Virus record (IMG/VR): IMGVR_UViG_3300028563_000334
Location: 1-47,403 of that record
Reading direction: 5' to 3' (one strand)
Length of the DNA: 47,403 nt
Source: a virus
Of this stretch, positions 8,674 through 16,158 are shown in pieces. How positions within the stretch are numbered: the first letter of the stretch is position 1; each line of letters starts with the position of its first letter. Below the pieces are notes generated by a model that worked only from the letters and a program-made list of their open reading frames with translations, was not told where the DNA came from and made no database searches. A program made the position numbers and the translations under genes.

Positions 8674-8714
8674 AACTTTTAATTTATGATAAATACTATC
8701 ACAAATTAAAAGTT
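8674..8714. repeat. 12-base inverted repeat around the start region of the endonuclease
   Basis: AACTTTTAATTT (8674-8685) and AAATTAAAAGTT (8703-8714) are perfect inverted copies separated by 17 bases that contain a late-type motif in the gene's direction (AGTATTTATC, 8697-8688). The left arm touches the endonuclease ATG. It may act as an operator, or form a leader hairpin that occludes the start codon. Confidence 0.6.
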
Positions 8715-8731
8715 GAATGAAATACCTAGAT

Positions 8732-9814
8732 TTATTTTTTTAATCCAACAAATAATTCATATTTAATTGTTGGATGTGAATTATAATTAATTAATTCAAA
8801 ATCATTTATGGATAAATTAAGAATATCATCAAGTGAATTTAAATCTTTATTTATTTTCATTTGAGGTAATTCATAAGGTTCTCTTTTTAATTGTTCTTTT
8901 ACATCATCAATATGATTAACATATAAATGCGTATCACCACCAATCCATGTAGCAACACCTTCTAACATATTACATGTTTTAGCAAAAATTTTTAAAAGGC
9001 AACTCATTGATGCTAAATTAAATGGTGCACCACATGCAGTATCAACACTACGTTGATACATATTAAGGTCAAGATAAAATCTTGGAATATTAGCTTCATC
9101 CATTAATATATGAACATGTTCATCTGAATCATTTGGATTCATTTCACCTCTTTGTTCTTCATTAAAATTATGAATTTTAGCATAATAATCTTCTCTTTGA
9201 TATGAATTTAATGGTCTCACAATAAATTGATACATTAAGTGACATGGAGGCAGTGCCATTTCTTTAAAATCTACTTTATTCCATGTATCAATTATTTGAT
9301 ATCGTGAATATGGATTTGATTTTAAATTATCCAAAACTTCTTTAATTTGATCAACGCCATTTTGATTACGCCATTGATAACCATAAACTTTACCAAGATT
9401 ACCAATAATATATTGACTGTCCCATTCACCTTCTTTACCCGCAATAATATCTTCTTTTGTAGCACTATATGATTTTATAGCTTCAATAAAAGATTCAATT
9501 GATTTATATTTTGGTTCAAAACCTCTATCATCAGCATTTTTCAAATACCATCTATATGCATCTTGATCCCATATGTGAACATTATTATCAACTAAATACT
9601 TGATATTAGTATCTCCACGAAGAAACCATAATAATTCATGTACAATTCCTTTCCAATACATTTTTTTTGTAGTTAATAATGGAAATCCTTTTTGTAAATC
9701 CATTTGAATCACACCATGTGAAATACCAATAGTATTTGGCATATTAGCTCTACCACTTTCTTTTTCAACACCATTATTTATGATGTTTTGTAATAAGTCT
9801 AAATATTGTTTCAT
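8732..9814 (-). CDS. thyA: thymidylate synthase
   Basis: ThyA methylates dUMP to dTMP with methylene-tetrahydrofolate. The 360-residue protein carries the whole family frame: GFPLLTTKK, ELLWFLRGDTN, GNLGKVYGYQWR, the catalytic Cys191 in ALPPCHLMYQF, QRSVDTACGAPFNLAS with the substrate-binding Asp and Asn, and GDTHLYVNH. It is longer than the 264-residue bacterial form because of insertions at about 100-135 and 200-240. The motif usually written QRSxDxxLGxPFN has CGAPFN here. It is the upstream partner of the GIY-YIG gene and folA. An AT-rich gap of 73 bases separates it from the HNH gene. Confidence 0.97.
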   Translation of the reverse strand: MKQYLDLLQNIINNGVEKESGRANMPNTIGISHGVIQMDLQKGFPLLTTKKMYWKGIVHELLWFLRGDTNIKYLVDNNVHIWDQDAYRWYLKNADDRGFEPKYKSIESFIEAIKSYSATKEDIIAGKEGEWDSQYIIGNLGKVYGYQWRNQNGVDQIKEVLDNLKSNPYSRYQIIDTWNKVDFKEMALPPCHLMYQFIVRPLNSYQREDYYAKIHNFNEEQRGEMNPNDSDEHVHILMDEANIPRFYLDLNMYQRSVDTACGAPFNLASMSCLLKIFAKTCNMLEGVATWIGGDTHLYVNHIDDVKEQLKREPYELPQMKINKDLNSLDDILNLSINDFELINYNSHPTIKYELFVGLKK

Positions 9815-9887
9815 AAAATTTATTATTTAGTTTTAAAATACATATTTATTTGTTAATTTATTTTTATTAAAATGTTTTTTTCATATA

Positions 9888-10406
9888 TCAATTTGCTATC
9901 TTAATAAATTTTCCTGTTTTATCATCTCTGATAATTATTTTATATTTATTATGATATTTGGTATGTTCACTCAATGTCATTAATTTTAAATTTTCAAGTC
10001 TATTATCAGTTTTTATTTCATTTATATGATGTGGTATATAATCATCTTTTAATACTCTAGTTCCATTAATAAAATCAAAATAAATATCATTATAAATTTC
10101 ACTTTTTTCTATAACATATCTGTGTTCTCTATATCTACCATATTCATCAGATTTAGGATGATTTGGTAAATATATCATAATATATCCATATTGATTTATT
10201 ATTTTATCATCAATAAATGATGAATTTAAATTTCCTTTTAATCCATATTGATGATTACCACTACCCTTCATATAAATAGCTTTTAATTTATATGAACAAT
10301 TTTTTGAACATGTAATTCCATTAACAACTCTTTTTAATCTAAATGGTTTTAAATACATTATTTTACCACATATTAAACATTTACAATTAGGTTCTTTATT
10401 ATTCAT
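9888..10406 (-). CDS. HNH homing endonuclease
   Basis: The 172-residue protein has an N-terminal Cys cluster (Cys8, 10, 13, 33, 37) typical of a zinc-binding module, a NxxYGLKG segment, then an HNH core: IPHHINEIKTDNRLENL (126-140) followed by SEHTKYHN (147-153). This is the HNH_3-type nuclease of phage free-standing homing genes. It lies between dut (2-base gap) and thyA, so it interrupts the nucleotide module. No intron boundaries are evident in either neighbour. Confidence 0.9.
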   Translation of the reverse strand: MNNKEPNCKCLICGKIMYLKPFRLKRVVNGITCSKNCSYKLKAIYMKGSGNHQYGLKGNLNSSFIDDKIINQYGYIMIYLPNHPKSDEYGRYREHRYVIEKSEIYNDIYFDFINGTRVLKDDYIPHHINEIKTDNRLENLKLMTLSEHTKYHNKYKIIIRDDKTGKFIKIAN

Positions 10407-10408
10407 AA

Positions 10409-10879
10409 TTAATTAGTTGATCCAAAACCTCCTCTATTATTATCTCCAAGATCATCAACTTCAATGAAAGTATATTTATTATCAAAGATCCATTTAAGTT
10501 TAATATACCATGGAGCTTTCATGGTAGGTCTTATCTCAAATTGACATAATCTATCTCCTTTATTAATAGTCGTATCTTTGAATGCTAATGCTCCGAATTT
10601 CCAAATATCATTATTACCTGAATAACCAATATTATTACTATCAGGCCCATCAATTACACCATAATGATTATGCTGAATAATATGTTTTTTTATAAAAGTA
10701 CTGCTCCTCGGTACAATATTTGCTTGAAAATATTTAGGTAATTTCATTGATACACCTAGTGATATTAATTTGAATTCAAAAGGTTTTAATGTAACATTTT
10801 CGGCAGATTTTAAATCAATCCAATTTCCAAATGTTTCTAATTTACAAACAGGATTATGATATTTTATATATATTTTCAT
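10409..10879 (-). CDS. dut: dUTPase (deoxyuridine 5'-triphosphate nucleotidohydrolase)
   Basis: The enzyme hydrolyses dUTP to dUMP, preventing uracil in DNA and feeding thymidylate synthase. The five motifs of the trimeric family are visible in order: IDLKSAEN (motif 1), VPRSSTF (2), GVIDGPDSNNIGYSGN (3), KGDRLCQFEI (4) and the C-terminal RGGFGSTN (5). Motif 3 has an insertion between GVID and the GY, making it longer than the usual GVIDxxYxGE. The 156-residue length is normal. The gene begins directly at the stop of the preceding 85-residue gene. Confidence 0.95.
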   Translation of the reverse strand: MKIYIKYHNPVCKLETFGNWIDLKSAENVTLKPFEFKLISLGVSMKLPKYFQANIVPRSSTFIKKHIIQHNHYGVIDGPDSNNIGYSGNNDIWKFGALAFKDTTINKGDRLCQFEIRPTMKAPWYIKLKWIFDNKYTFIEVDDLGDNNRGGFGSTN

Positions 10880-11137
10880 TTATTTAAAATTATTTAAAAA
10901 TTCATCAATATTATCTTCAATTTTATTATTTTTTAAATATTCTTCTAATTCATCTTGAAAATTTTGTTTCATTGTCATTAAATCATTAACTTGATTTATT
11001 ATTATTCTTGCTTGATTACCATTATCATTAATAATATTATTGTTTTTATAGTTATTTTCATCACTATAGAAAATTAATGATTGTTTCATTAATTCTATAA
11101 TACCCAATAATTCATCAATATCATAATTATTCATCAA
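10880..11137 (-). CDS. hypothetical small helical protein
   Basis: An 85-residue acidic, Asn-rich protein, predicted mostly helical from its heptad-like leucines and charged residues. No motif is recognised. It overlaps the KTSC gene by 11 bases and abuts dut, so it is part of the same transcript. Confidence 0.6.
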   Translation of the reverse strand: MMNNYDIDELLGIIELMKQSLIFYSDENNYKNNNIINDNGNQARIIINQVNDLMTMKQNFQDELEEYLKNNKIEDNIDEFLNNFK

Positions 11138-11480
11138 GTTTATTATTATCTTTTTTTGACTTATATTCTTTTATTAAAACTTTTGTTTCTTCAACTTCGC
11201 TTGGATATAATGTAAACTCTTTCCTAACTGGATAGTCATTTGGTTTATTTCTTATGTTAGATGCAAAAAATTTACCTTGAGAATCACTATTTTCAAATTC
11301 TTTATATAAATCTTCATTAATGTTTGAATAAGAGTATGTTCCTCCAGTTCTGTTGAAGCTTATATATAATCTTTTCAACATTGGAAAATAGGTTGTCTTG
11401 AGTACATTTGTTGAATCATATATGCATTCTATATATGTTCCATTGGCTTCAGTGCCATATTCTTTTTTTTCTAGTATCAT
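11127..11480 (-). CDS. KTSC-domain protein
   Basis: Residues about 15-75 match the KTSC domain: IYDSTNVLKTTYF, then LYISFNRTGGTYSYSNI, a Tyr/Phe helix (LYKEFENSDSQGKFFASNIRN). The domain is small, often in phage and bacterial proteins next to DNA-processing genes, and its biochemical role is unknown. The C-terminus is Lys-rich. The gene overlaps its downstream neighbour by 11 bases. Confidence 0.75.
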   Translation of the reverse strand: MILEKKEYGTEANGTYIECIYDSTNVLKTTYFPMLKRLYISFNRTGGTYSYSNINEDLYKEFENSDSQGKFFASNIRNKPNDYPVRKEFTLYPSEVEETKVLIKEYKSKKDNNKLDE

Positions 11481-11514
11481 AATTTAATTATTTATTGTTG
11501 TTATTTTTTAATAT

Positions 11515-11817
11515 TTAACACATATTTTCAATTTCATCTTGAAAGATAAAAACCTGTTCTTTAAGCCACATTAAATCGTCATAATGATTTGCTCTATCAT
11601 CAGCAAAATTTTTAATTAAATTATGAACTCTTTTTATTTGTTCATTACCACCAATTTCACTCCATTCTGGATGAAAATAATTTACATATACTAATGCATA
11701 ACCTATTTCTTTAAACATTAATTTATCTAAATCTTTACAATTATTAGGCAAATAATTATATGTTTCAGGATCATCAAGATCTACTTTTTCTCCAAAGGCA
11801 CAAATAAACTTTCTCAT
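11515..11817 (-). CDS. hypothetical protein
   Basis: A 100-residue acidic protein with several aromatic residues (ALVYVNYFHPEW) and a charged helical C-terminus. Unrecognised. Sits in the row of small minus-strand genes between dut and the accessory island, with short AT-rich gaps. Confidence 0.6.
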   Translation of the reverse strand: MRKFICAFGEKVDLDDPETYNYLPNNCKDLDKLMFKEIGYALVYVNYFHPEWSEIGGNEQIKRVHNLIKNFADDRANHYDDLMWLKEQVFIFQDEIENMC

Positions 11818-11858
11818 AATATTATTTTTTAAAAAACTTAAATTTTTCCATAATATAA

Positions 11859-12152
11859 TTATTTTAAAATATTTAATGATTCGTATAATCCATCAATTAA
11901 TGCATCTAATTCATCATGATATAAACCAGATTTTTCATCAGATTCTGGTGATTCAATTATTCCCCATATATATCCAATACCAATATTTTTATTAGTTATA
12001 TACATTACATTAAGATGAATATTATACTTTGATAACCATTTTTTTATTAAATATAATTCAGAATATACCATATCTTCATCAGAATAAGAATATTCTAACC
12101 TACTCATATATCCTTTTTCCTTAGCTAATTTAAATATATTTTGTGATGTCAT
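11859..12152 (-). CDS. hypothetical protein
   Basis: A 97-residue protein with alternating strands and helices (WLSKYNIHLNVMYI ... GYIWGIIES) and a final acidic helix, resembling small phage proteins of unknown role. Its first base is the last base of the upstream gene's stop codon (TAATG-type junction), which implies coupling. Confidence 0.6.
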   Translation of the reverse strand: MTSQNIFKLAKEKGYMSRLEYSYSDEDMVYSELYLIKKWLSKYNIHLNVMYITNKNIGIGYIWGIIESPESDEKSGLYHDELDALIDGLYESLNILK

Positions 12153-12445
12153 TATTTTTTACATTTACAGTCAGTACAACTACAAGACTTACTTTTATTT
12201 GGTTTAGCAAATAAATCATATTTATTAACAGTAAAATAATTTGGTGTAAGAGGTTTATTAAATGTTAATAATTCAACATATAGTTTACCTGTAAGAAATA
12301 TTTTTAGTCTTTCATAGAAAGTTAATTTCCAACAAGATATTACTTCACCTTGATCTGAATTATTTTTAAATGCTGGTAAGGGTAAATATTCGGGCTGATT
12401 TTCAGCATAAACTATATTTTGTTCTTTAAAATTTATAGGTTTCAA
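12152..12445 (-). CDS. conserved small phage protein with C-terminal Cys cluster
   Basis: The 97-residue protein fits a family widespread in tailed phages: an N-terminal MKPINFKEQN, a PLPAF segment, then ISCWKLTFYERLKIFLTGKLYVELLTFNKPLTP. Function of the family is unknown. The C-terminus ends in CSCTDCKCKK, a Cys cluster that could bind metal and is not typical of the family. Confidence 0.7.
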   Translation of the reverse strand: MKPINFKEQNIVYAENQPEYLPLPAFKNNSDQGEVISCWKLTFYERLKIFLTGKLYVELLTFNKPLTPNYFTVNKYDLFAKPNKSKSCSCTDCKCKK

Positions 12446-12488
12446 ATTATTAATATTATTTAATATTTATAAAGTTATTATTTTATAA

Positions 12489-12809
12489 TTAGTTACTATT
12501 ATAAAAATTTCTCGAACGAGAAAAATTTCTATCAATCCACATTCCTAATTTTTCGGGACATGGAATAGCAATTACCCAACGAAAAAATGGTAATAATCCA
12601 ATAATACCAATGCCCCAATGTGTATTAGCAACTATTGTAAGTTCAAAACTTGGGCTATCAATAGTCCATATTGTAAATATTAACCATTTAAAAGTAAATC
12701 CACTAGTATTATACACGTTTGCTTTCTTAAATTCCAAAGTTGGAATTAATGGAAAAATATGTTTATTATACCATTTTCTAGGTTTGAAATAAGATACTAT
12801 TTCTTCCAT
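12489..12809 (-). CDS. conserved small phage protein, hypothetical
   Basis: I start at the ATG at 12809 (106 residues), since upstream in-frame sequence contains the promoter and has no conserved feel. The protein has FTFKWLIFTIWTIDSPSFEL, then THWGIGIIGLLPFFRWVIAIPCP, a pattern I recognise from small proteins of unknown role in many phages. Two hydrophobic stretches may be buried strands or membrane contacts. A host-type promoter lies 30 bases upstream. Confidence 0.7.
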   Translation of the reverse strand: MEEIVSYFKPRKWYNKHIFPLIPTLEFKKANVYNTSGFTFKWLIFTIWTIDSPSFELTIVANTHWGIGIIGLLPFFRWVIAIPCPEKLGMWIDRNFSRSRNFYNSN

Positions 12810-12838
12810 AATAATATTTTTAGTTATTAATAATTTCA

Positions 12839-12870
12839 CAAATATAATAATTTTATAATTATCATCCAAA
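12839..12870 (-). promoter_or_regulatory. Bacteroidota-type promoter
   Basis: On the minus strand TTTG (12870-12867) and TATATTTG (12846-12839) are 20 bases apart, matching TTTG-N19/21-TAnnTTTG. It would drive the 106-residue gene and the small genes downstream. A late-like CTATTTATA overlaps the upstream edge on the other strand (12871-12879). Confidence 0.65.
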
Positions 12871-12956
12871 CTATTTATAAAAAATATTAATATTATTGGT
12901 TCAACTCTAAAATATGGTTGGTATAATAAATATAAGGAATAAAAATAGGGAATAAA

Positions 12957-13163
12957 ATGACAGGGCATACAGAAACGGAAAATTTAGTAATAAAAACCTC
13001 ATATTTTAGTGAGGAATTTATTGAAATGTATAAAAATTCAACACAAATAAACAAAGATTATATAATTGCACTTTTTTATGGATTTGTAGATGTACTTGAA
13101 GATTATCTTCCATTACTTAGGGATAATTTTGAAGCCAGAATACTCTTTCTCAAGAGTCTTTAG
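12957..13163 (+). CDS. hypothetical small protein
   Basis: A 68-residue acidic, helical open frame on the plus strand. Its 3' end overlaps the end of the convergent 107-residue gene by 51 bases, which lowers confidence. An A-rich leader precedes the ATG, and an ACTATTTATA copy lies about 80 bases upstream (12870-12879). No family is recognised. Confidence 0.4.
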   Translation: MTGHTETENLVIKTSYFSEEFIEMYKNSTQINKDYIIALFYGFVDVLEDYLPLLRDNFEARILFLKSL

Positions 13164-13436
13164 AAGTTCATCTATTGTAATATAATCTATATTAATTCGT
13201 TGAATAAATTCATCATCGTTTAAATTTTGTATTATATTTTTAAATGAGCGAAGCATATCAGCCATTCTAGGAACTAGAATTGTATAATAAAGATTATCGT
13301 CAATAACAGTATATTTGCCATTTGCTAAATCTTTTACTTTTTTAAAAATAAAATAAGTATAAGAATCAAATTGTTGCTTGTTAAACAATTCTTTTAACTT
13401 CTCAGTTTCTTCAACACTGAATTTATTATCAATCAT
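13113..13436 (-). CDS. hypothetical helical protein
   Basis: A 107-residue, mainly helical protein with a charged N-terminus (EETEKLKELFNKQQF). No motif recognised. It lies 12 bases after the 240-residue secreted protein gene on the same strand, as the last gene of the accessory unit, and overlaps the convergent plus-strand frame. Confidence 0.6.
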   Translation of the reverse strand: MIDNKFSVEETEKLKELFNKQQFDSYTYFIFKKVKDLANGKYTVIDDNLYYTILVPRMADMLRSFKNIIQNLNDDEFIQRINIDYITIDELLKTLEKEYSGFKIIPK

Positions 13437-13448
13437 AATTATAAATAA

Positions 13449-14171
13449 TTATTTATTAATATTAGTTTCAAAAAAATCACCTAACTCATCTTTAAAAGAG
13501 ATATTATATTTTGAATCATCTAACTTAAAATTAAGAATAATATTGGTTTTATCATTCATACTAACAATATATTCATTAGTATTTATTTCTGACATAGTTA
13601 AAGCATATCTTTTATCGATTCTTGTAGGTAAGAATTTCACCATATTAAAATCATAACAATTATTACATGTACTTGGAATTAATAAAACAAAAATTGGATA
13701 TGAATAATGTCTCCCTTCAAAATATTCTCTATAGTTTGATGTAATTAATAGATCTCCATTACTTAATTGAAATGTACTTGCGCAGCCACCTCTTTTAATG
13801 GAATAATCATTAAAATCAATTGTAAAATTATTATTCGTTAAACTGGTATAAATAGAAGTTGGAGTAGTTATAGTCCATTTATTATCAGATGATTTTTTGA
13901 ATAAATAAATATTCCTTTCTTTAGGTTTTGTAATAAATAACTTATTATCAGTATCGGTTATGGTATCATAAGATAAAATCAATGGTGAATCCTTATGTTT
14001 AATGCTTATACAAAGATCGTTTATATAAGAAGTAGGGTCAATGCCTTTCTTTTCTAAATTAATAATATGGGTTACATTAGATTCAATTGCAGTAATATTT
14101 TGAGAATAAAGATTTGTCGAGAATGAAAAAATAAGAATTAAAATAACTATATGTTTATATTTTAGTTTCAT
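13449..14171 (-). CDS. secreted protein with signal peptide
   Basis: The 240-residue protein has a clear Sec signal peptide: KLKYKH, a hydrophobic core IVILILIFSFS, and a likely cleavage after NLYSQ, as seen in flavobacterial proteins. The mature part is beta-rich with four Cys (CAST, STCNNC), which may form disulfides. No family is recognised. It overlaps the upstream zinc-ribbon membrane protein by 17 bases. Such proteins are typical of host genomes, so acquisition from the host is likely. Confidence 0.75.
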   Translation of the reverse strand: MKLKYKHIVILILIFSFSTNLYSQNITAIESNVTHIINLEKKGIDPTSYINDLCISIKHKDSPLILSYDTITDTDNKLFITKPKERNIYLFKKSSDNKWTITTPTSIYTSLTNNNFTIDFNDYSIKRGGCASTFQLSNGDLLITSNYREYFEGRHYSYPIFVLLIPSTCNNCYDFNMVKFLPTRIDKRYALTMSEINTNEYIVSMNDKTNIILNFKLDDSKYNISFKDELGDFFETNINK

Positions 14172-14553
14172 ACGATTTATTTTTTATATTAATAATAGTC
14201 ATAATAATTCCTAAAATTAACCCAATAATATTACCAAATAAAATAATGCCATACCATTCAGGATTTTTTTCAGGATCTGTTAATATTTGATTGATTATTA
14301 ATAATGTAATAGCGGAAATAATACTTCCAATACCCCACCATATAGCATATTTATTTTTCTTTCTATAGCTGAATATAGCTTTAATTCCAAATACTATTGA
14401 AATAACTGCCAAAAGAAATAAAAAAAATAGTATTATAATAATAGTAAATCCTCCTGTAGAAGTATCTTCAACTTCTTCACCACAATTAGCACAGTTATAT
14501 CCTGGTGTTGCAGGATAATAACCGCAATTATTACATTTTATATAATCTGACAT
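14155..14553 (-). CDS. zinc-ribbon membrane protein
   Basis: I take the ATG at 14553 (132 residues), because it places the CNNCGYYP...YNCANCG zinc ribbon near the N-terminus, as in related bacterial proteins; an upstream ATG at 14622 would overlap the lipoprotein gene. After an acidic linker come three hydrophobic segments (about residues 34-58, 72-90, 102-122) suggesting an inner-membrane protein. Role unknown. It lies within the island of exported proteins. Confidence 0.7.
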   Translation of the reverse strand: MSDYIKCNNCGYYPATPGYNCANCGEEVEDTSTGGFTIIIILFFLFLLAVISIVFGIKAIFSYRKKNKYAIWWGIGSIISAITLLIINQILTDPEKNPEWYGIILFGNIIGLILGIIMTIINIKNKSYETKI

Positions 14554-14578
14554 AATAAGTTTTCTTGAAGTTTTAGTT

Positions 14579-15073
14579 TTAATTGGAAATATCTTTTTTA
14601 TTTTCGTATATAACTTTCCCATTTAGTTTAACGATTAAATATTCCTTACAATCAAATGCACCAGAACAACTTGAAAATGTTGACATTTCCATTAATCCGT
14701 TTTCAATAAACATAATTACACCTTTTGTTATATTGCCACCGCTACCAGTTTCAGGAGTTTGAAATTGCCAAACATTATCATTATCTAAACTGTTAAAAAT
14801 ATACTCAATAGAATAACCTTCATTATTTGTTTCATCTTTAACATATAAAGCATATTTATCACCAGCTATTATTTCCTTTAATTCATAAATTTTATGCGGT
14901 TTATTTGGAGAATATTTATCAATAAGATTTATCTTTTCTTTGATTGATTTAGGAATGTTAATTGATTTAGAAGTATTTGTTATTGTCTTTTCTGTTGGGT
15001 TAGAATGCTTATTTGAACAGGAAATATTAATAAAAAGTAATAAACTAATAGTTATTTTATAATTATTTTTCAT
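14579..15073 (-). CDS. putative lipoprotein
   Basis: The ATG at 15073 gives 164 residues starting with a lipoprotein signal: KNNYK, a hydrophobic core ITISLLLFI, then NISC|S with the lipidated Cys at about residue 19. The mature domain has strands and a pair FSSCSGAFDC that may form a disulfide. It follows the FISUMP-like lipoprotein by one base. No family recognised. Confidence 0.7.
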   Translation of the reverse strand: MKNNYKITISLLLFINISCSNKHSNPTEKTITNTSKSINIPKSIKEKINLIDKYSPNKPHKIYELKEIIAGDKYALYVKDETNNEGYSIEYIFNSLDNDNVWQFQTPETGSGGNITKGVIMFIENGLMEMSTFSSCSGAFDCKEYLIVKLNGKVIYENKKDISN

Positions 15074-15074
15074 A

Positions 15075-15782
15075 TCAATTGGTGTTTTTAATACATAAAA
15101 CATAACAATTATCAAATAAGGGACGTTCTGTAACATAATAGATATGATAATCTATATCTCCTGTATATGAAATATGAAACACAAATGGTTTGTTATTAGA
15201 AGTAGATAAAGCCAAAAAATCCCATTCTTTTTGTTTAAGTCCATATTGATTTTTAAAACTAACACAAGCACCTGTAAAAAAAGTTTCTTTATCACTAATA
15301 ATAGTTGATCCTGAGAAAATTTGTTTTGTATAATATTCTATGACTTTTTTCCACTCCTCAACATTTGGTAATCGCCAGCCATCAGGACAAATATTTTCTA
15401 ATTCAGTTTTTGAATAAACTGCATAACGATATGGCTTGTTAAATTGTAACTGAGTTGACATCCATATTTGATTATTAACTTTTGTCCAGCCATAGTGCTT
15501 AGAATCTCTTTTATCAATAAAATGCCCAGAATTAGCATTTTCAAATAGCCAATTTTCTGCTAATGAATAATATGGACTTTTTGGGTATTTTCCAAGGTAG
15601 TATTCGTAATAAAGTGAATTATTTGTATTTTTTATTACATCCCAATTATTTTTATATATTTTTGACCAAGCAGAATCAACATATTTTCCTGAAATATATT
15701 TATTTATAAATTTTTCATTTTCGCTTTTACATGAAATAATGATTAATAGAAGTAAAAGCCCAATTTTCATTAACTTTTTCAT
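15075..15782 (-). CDS. FISUMP-like lipoprotein
   Basis: With the ATG at 15782 the protein has 235 residues and a lipoprotein signal: KKLMK, LLLLLIIIS, Cys at about 18-19. The mature part has WTKVNNQIWMSTQL and ICPDGWRLPNVEEWKKVIEY, the hallmark of the Fibrobacter succinogenes major paralogous (FISUMP) domain common in Bacteroidota surface proteins. Such domains are thought to be surface ligand-binding folds. The gene heads the minus-strand lipoprotein unit, divergent from the XRE regulator gene, with a palindrome in between. Confidence 0.75.
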   Translation of the reverse strand: MKKLMKIGLLLLLIIISCKSENEKFINKYISGKYVDSAWSKIYKNNWDVIKNTNNSLYYEYYLGKYPKSPYYSLAENWLFENANSGHFIDKRDSKHYGWTKVNNQIWMSTQLQFNKPYRYAVYSKTELENICPDGWRLPNVEEWKKVIEYYTKQIFSGSTIISDKETFFTGACVSFKNQYGLKQKEWDFLALSTSNNKPFVFHISYTGDIDYHIYYVTERPLFDNCYVLCIKNTN

Positions 15783-15832
15783 AATTGATTCATTTTTTAA
15801 AGAAGGTATATTCAAAAGTAATAAAAAAACAA

Positions 15833-15854
15833 TTGCACATACAGGCATGTGCAA
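15833..15854. promoter_or_regulatory. putative operator (inverted repeat)
   Basis: TTGCACAT and ATGTGCAA are perfect inverted 8-base arms around a 6-base spacer. It lies in the 115-base gap between the divergent FISUMP-like lipoprotein and XRE genes, 44 bases from the XRE start. This is the expected place for an autoregulated XRE repressor's site. Binding by the XRE protein is an inference. Confidence 0.6.
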
Positions 15855-15897
15855 AATAATTTTCAAAAAGCATTACTTGTGAGATATTACAAGCGAT

Positions 15898-16125
15898 GTG
15901 AAAACGCCAATTGAACTATATGTCATCAATAGAATTTTGGTATTGAGAAAGCAACAGAATCTTTCTCAGGCTGGATTGGCTTATTGTATAGGAGTATCGA
16001 AAAGCTTTATTGCTAACGTTGAAAATCCTAAAAACAGGGCTAAATATAATATTTCACATCTTAATGAGATAGCAAAGGCTCTGAATTGCTCATTTAAAGA
16101 ATTTTTTCCTGAACAGCCGCTTTAA
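15898..16125 (+). CDS. XRE-family transcriptional regulator
   Basis: The 75-residue protein starts at GTG (15898) and is a single Cro/CI-type helix-turn-helix: LRKQQNLSQAGLAYCIGVSKSFIANVENPKNR, with the recognition helix at SKSFIANVE, and INEIAKAL-like helices after. It most resembles small host XRE regulators of toxin-antitoxin or defence loci. It is followed by the protease gene after 33 bases, and a palindrome lies just upstream. Base composition is somewhat richer in G+C than neighbours, hinting at transfer. Confidence 0.85.
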   Translation: MKTPIELYVINRILVLRKQQNLSQAGLAYCIGVSKSFIANVENPKNRAKYNISHLNEIAKALNCSFKEFFPEQPL

Positions 16126-16126
16126 A

Positions 16127-16150
16127 TTTTCTATAAGTATTTATAGAAAA
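16127..16150. promoter_or_regulatory. hairpin overlapping a late-type motif
   Basis: A perfect 10-base-pair AT stem (16127-16136 with 16141-16150) with loop GTAT follows the XRE stop codon. Its right half includes the late-type motif AGTATTTATA (16136-16145), 13 bases before the protease ATG. It may be a weak terminator, an operator or chance in AT-rich DNA. Confidence 0.45.
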
Positions 16151-16158
16151 TTAATAAT

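Noticed and set aside
7942-9814. Group I intron in thyA or folA
   Set aside because: Both enzymes read through in one frame with all motifs in place; the endonuclease gene lies between them, not within either.
12810-12968. 53-codon upstream extension of the 106-residue gene
   Set aside because: The extension covers a good host-type promoter (12839-12870) and overlaps the plus-strand frame; the ATG at 12809 gives the conserved protein.
15783-15866. 28-codon upstream extension of the FISUMP-like lipoprotein
   Set aside because: It would place a second hydrophobic segment ahead of a proper lipoprotein signal and would run through the operator; the ATG at 15782 fits better.
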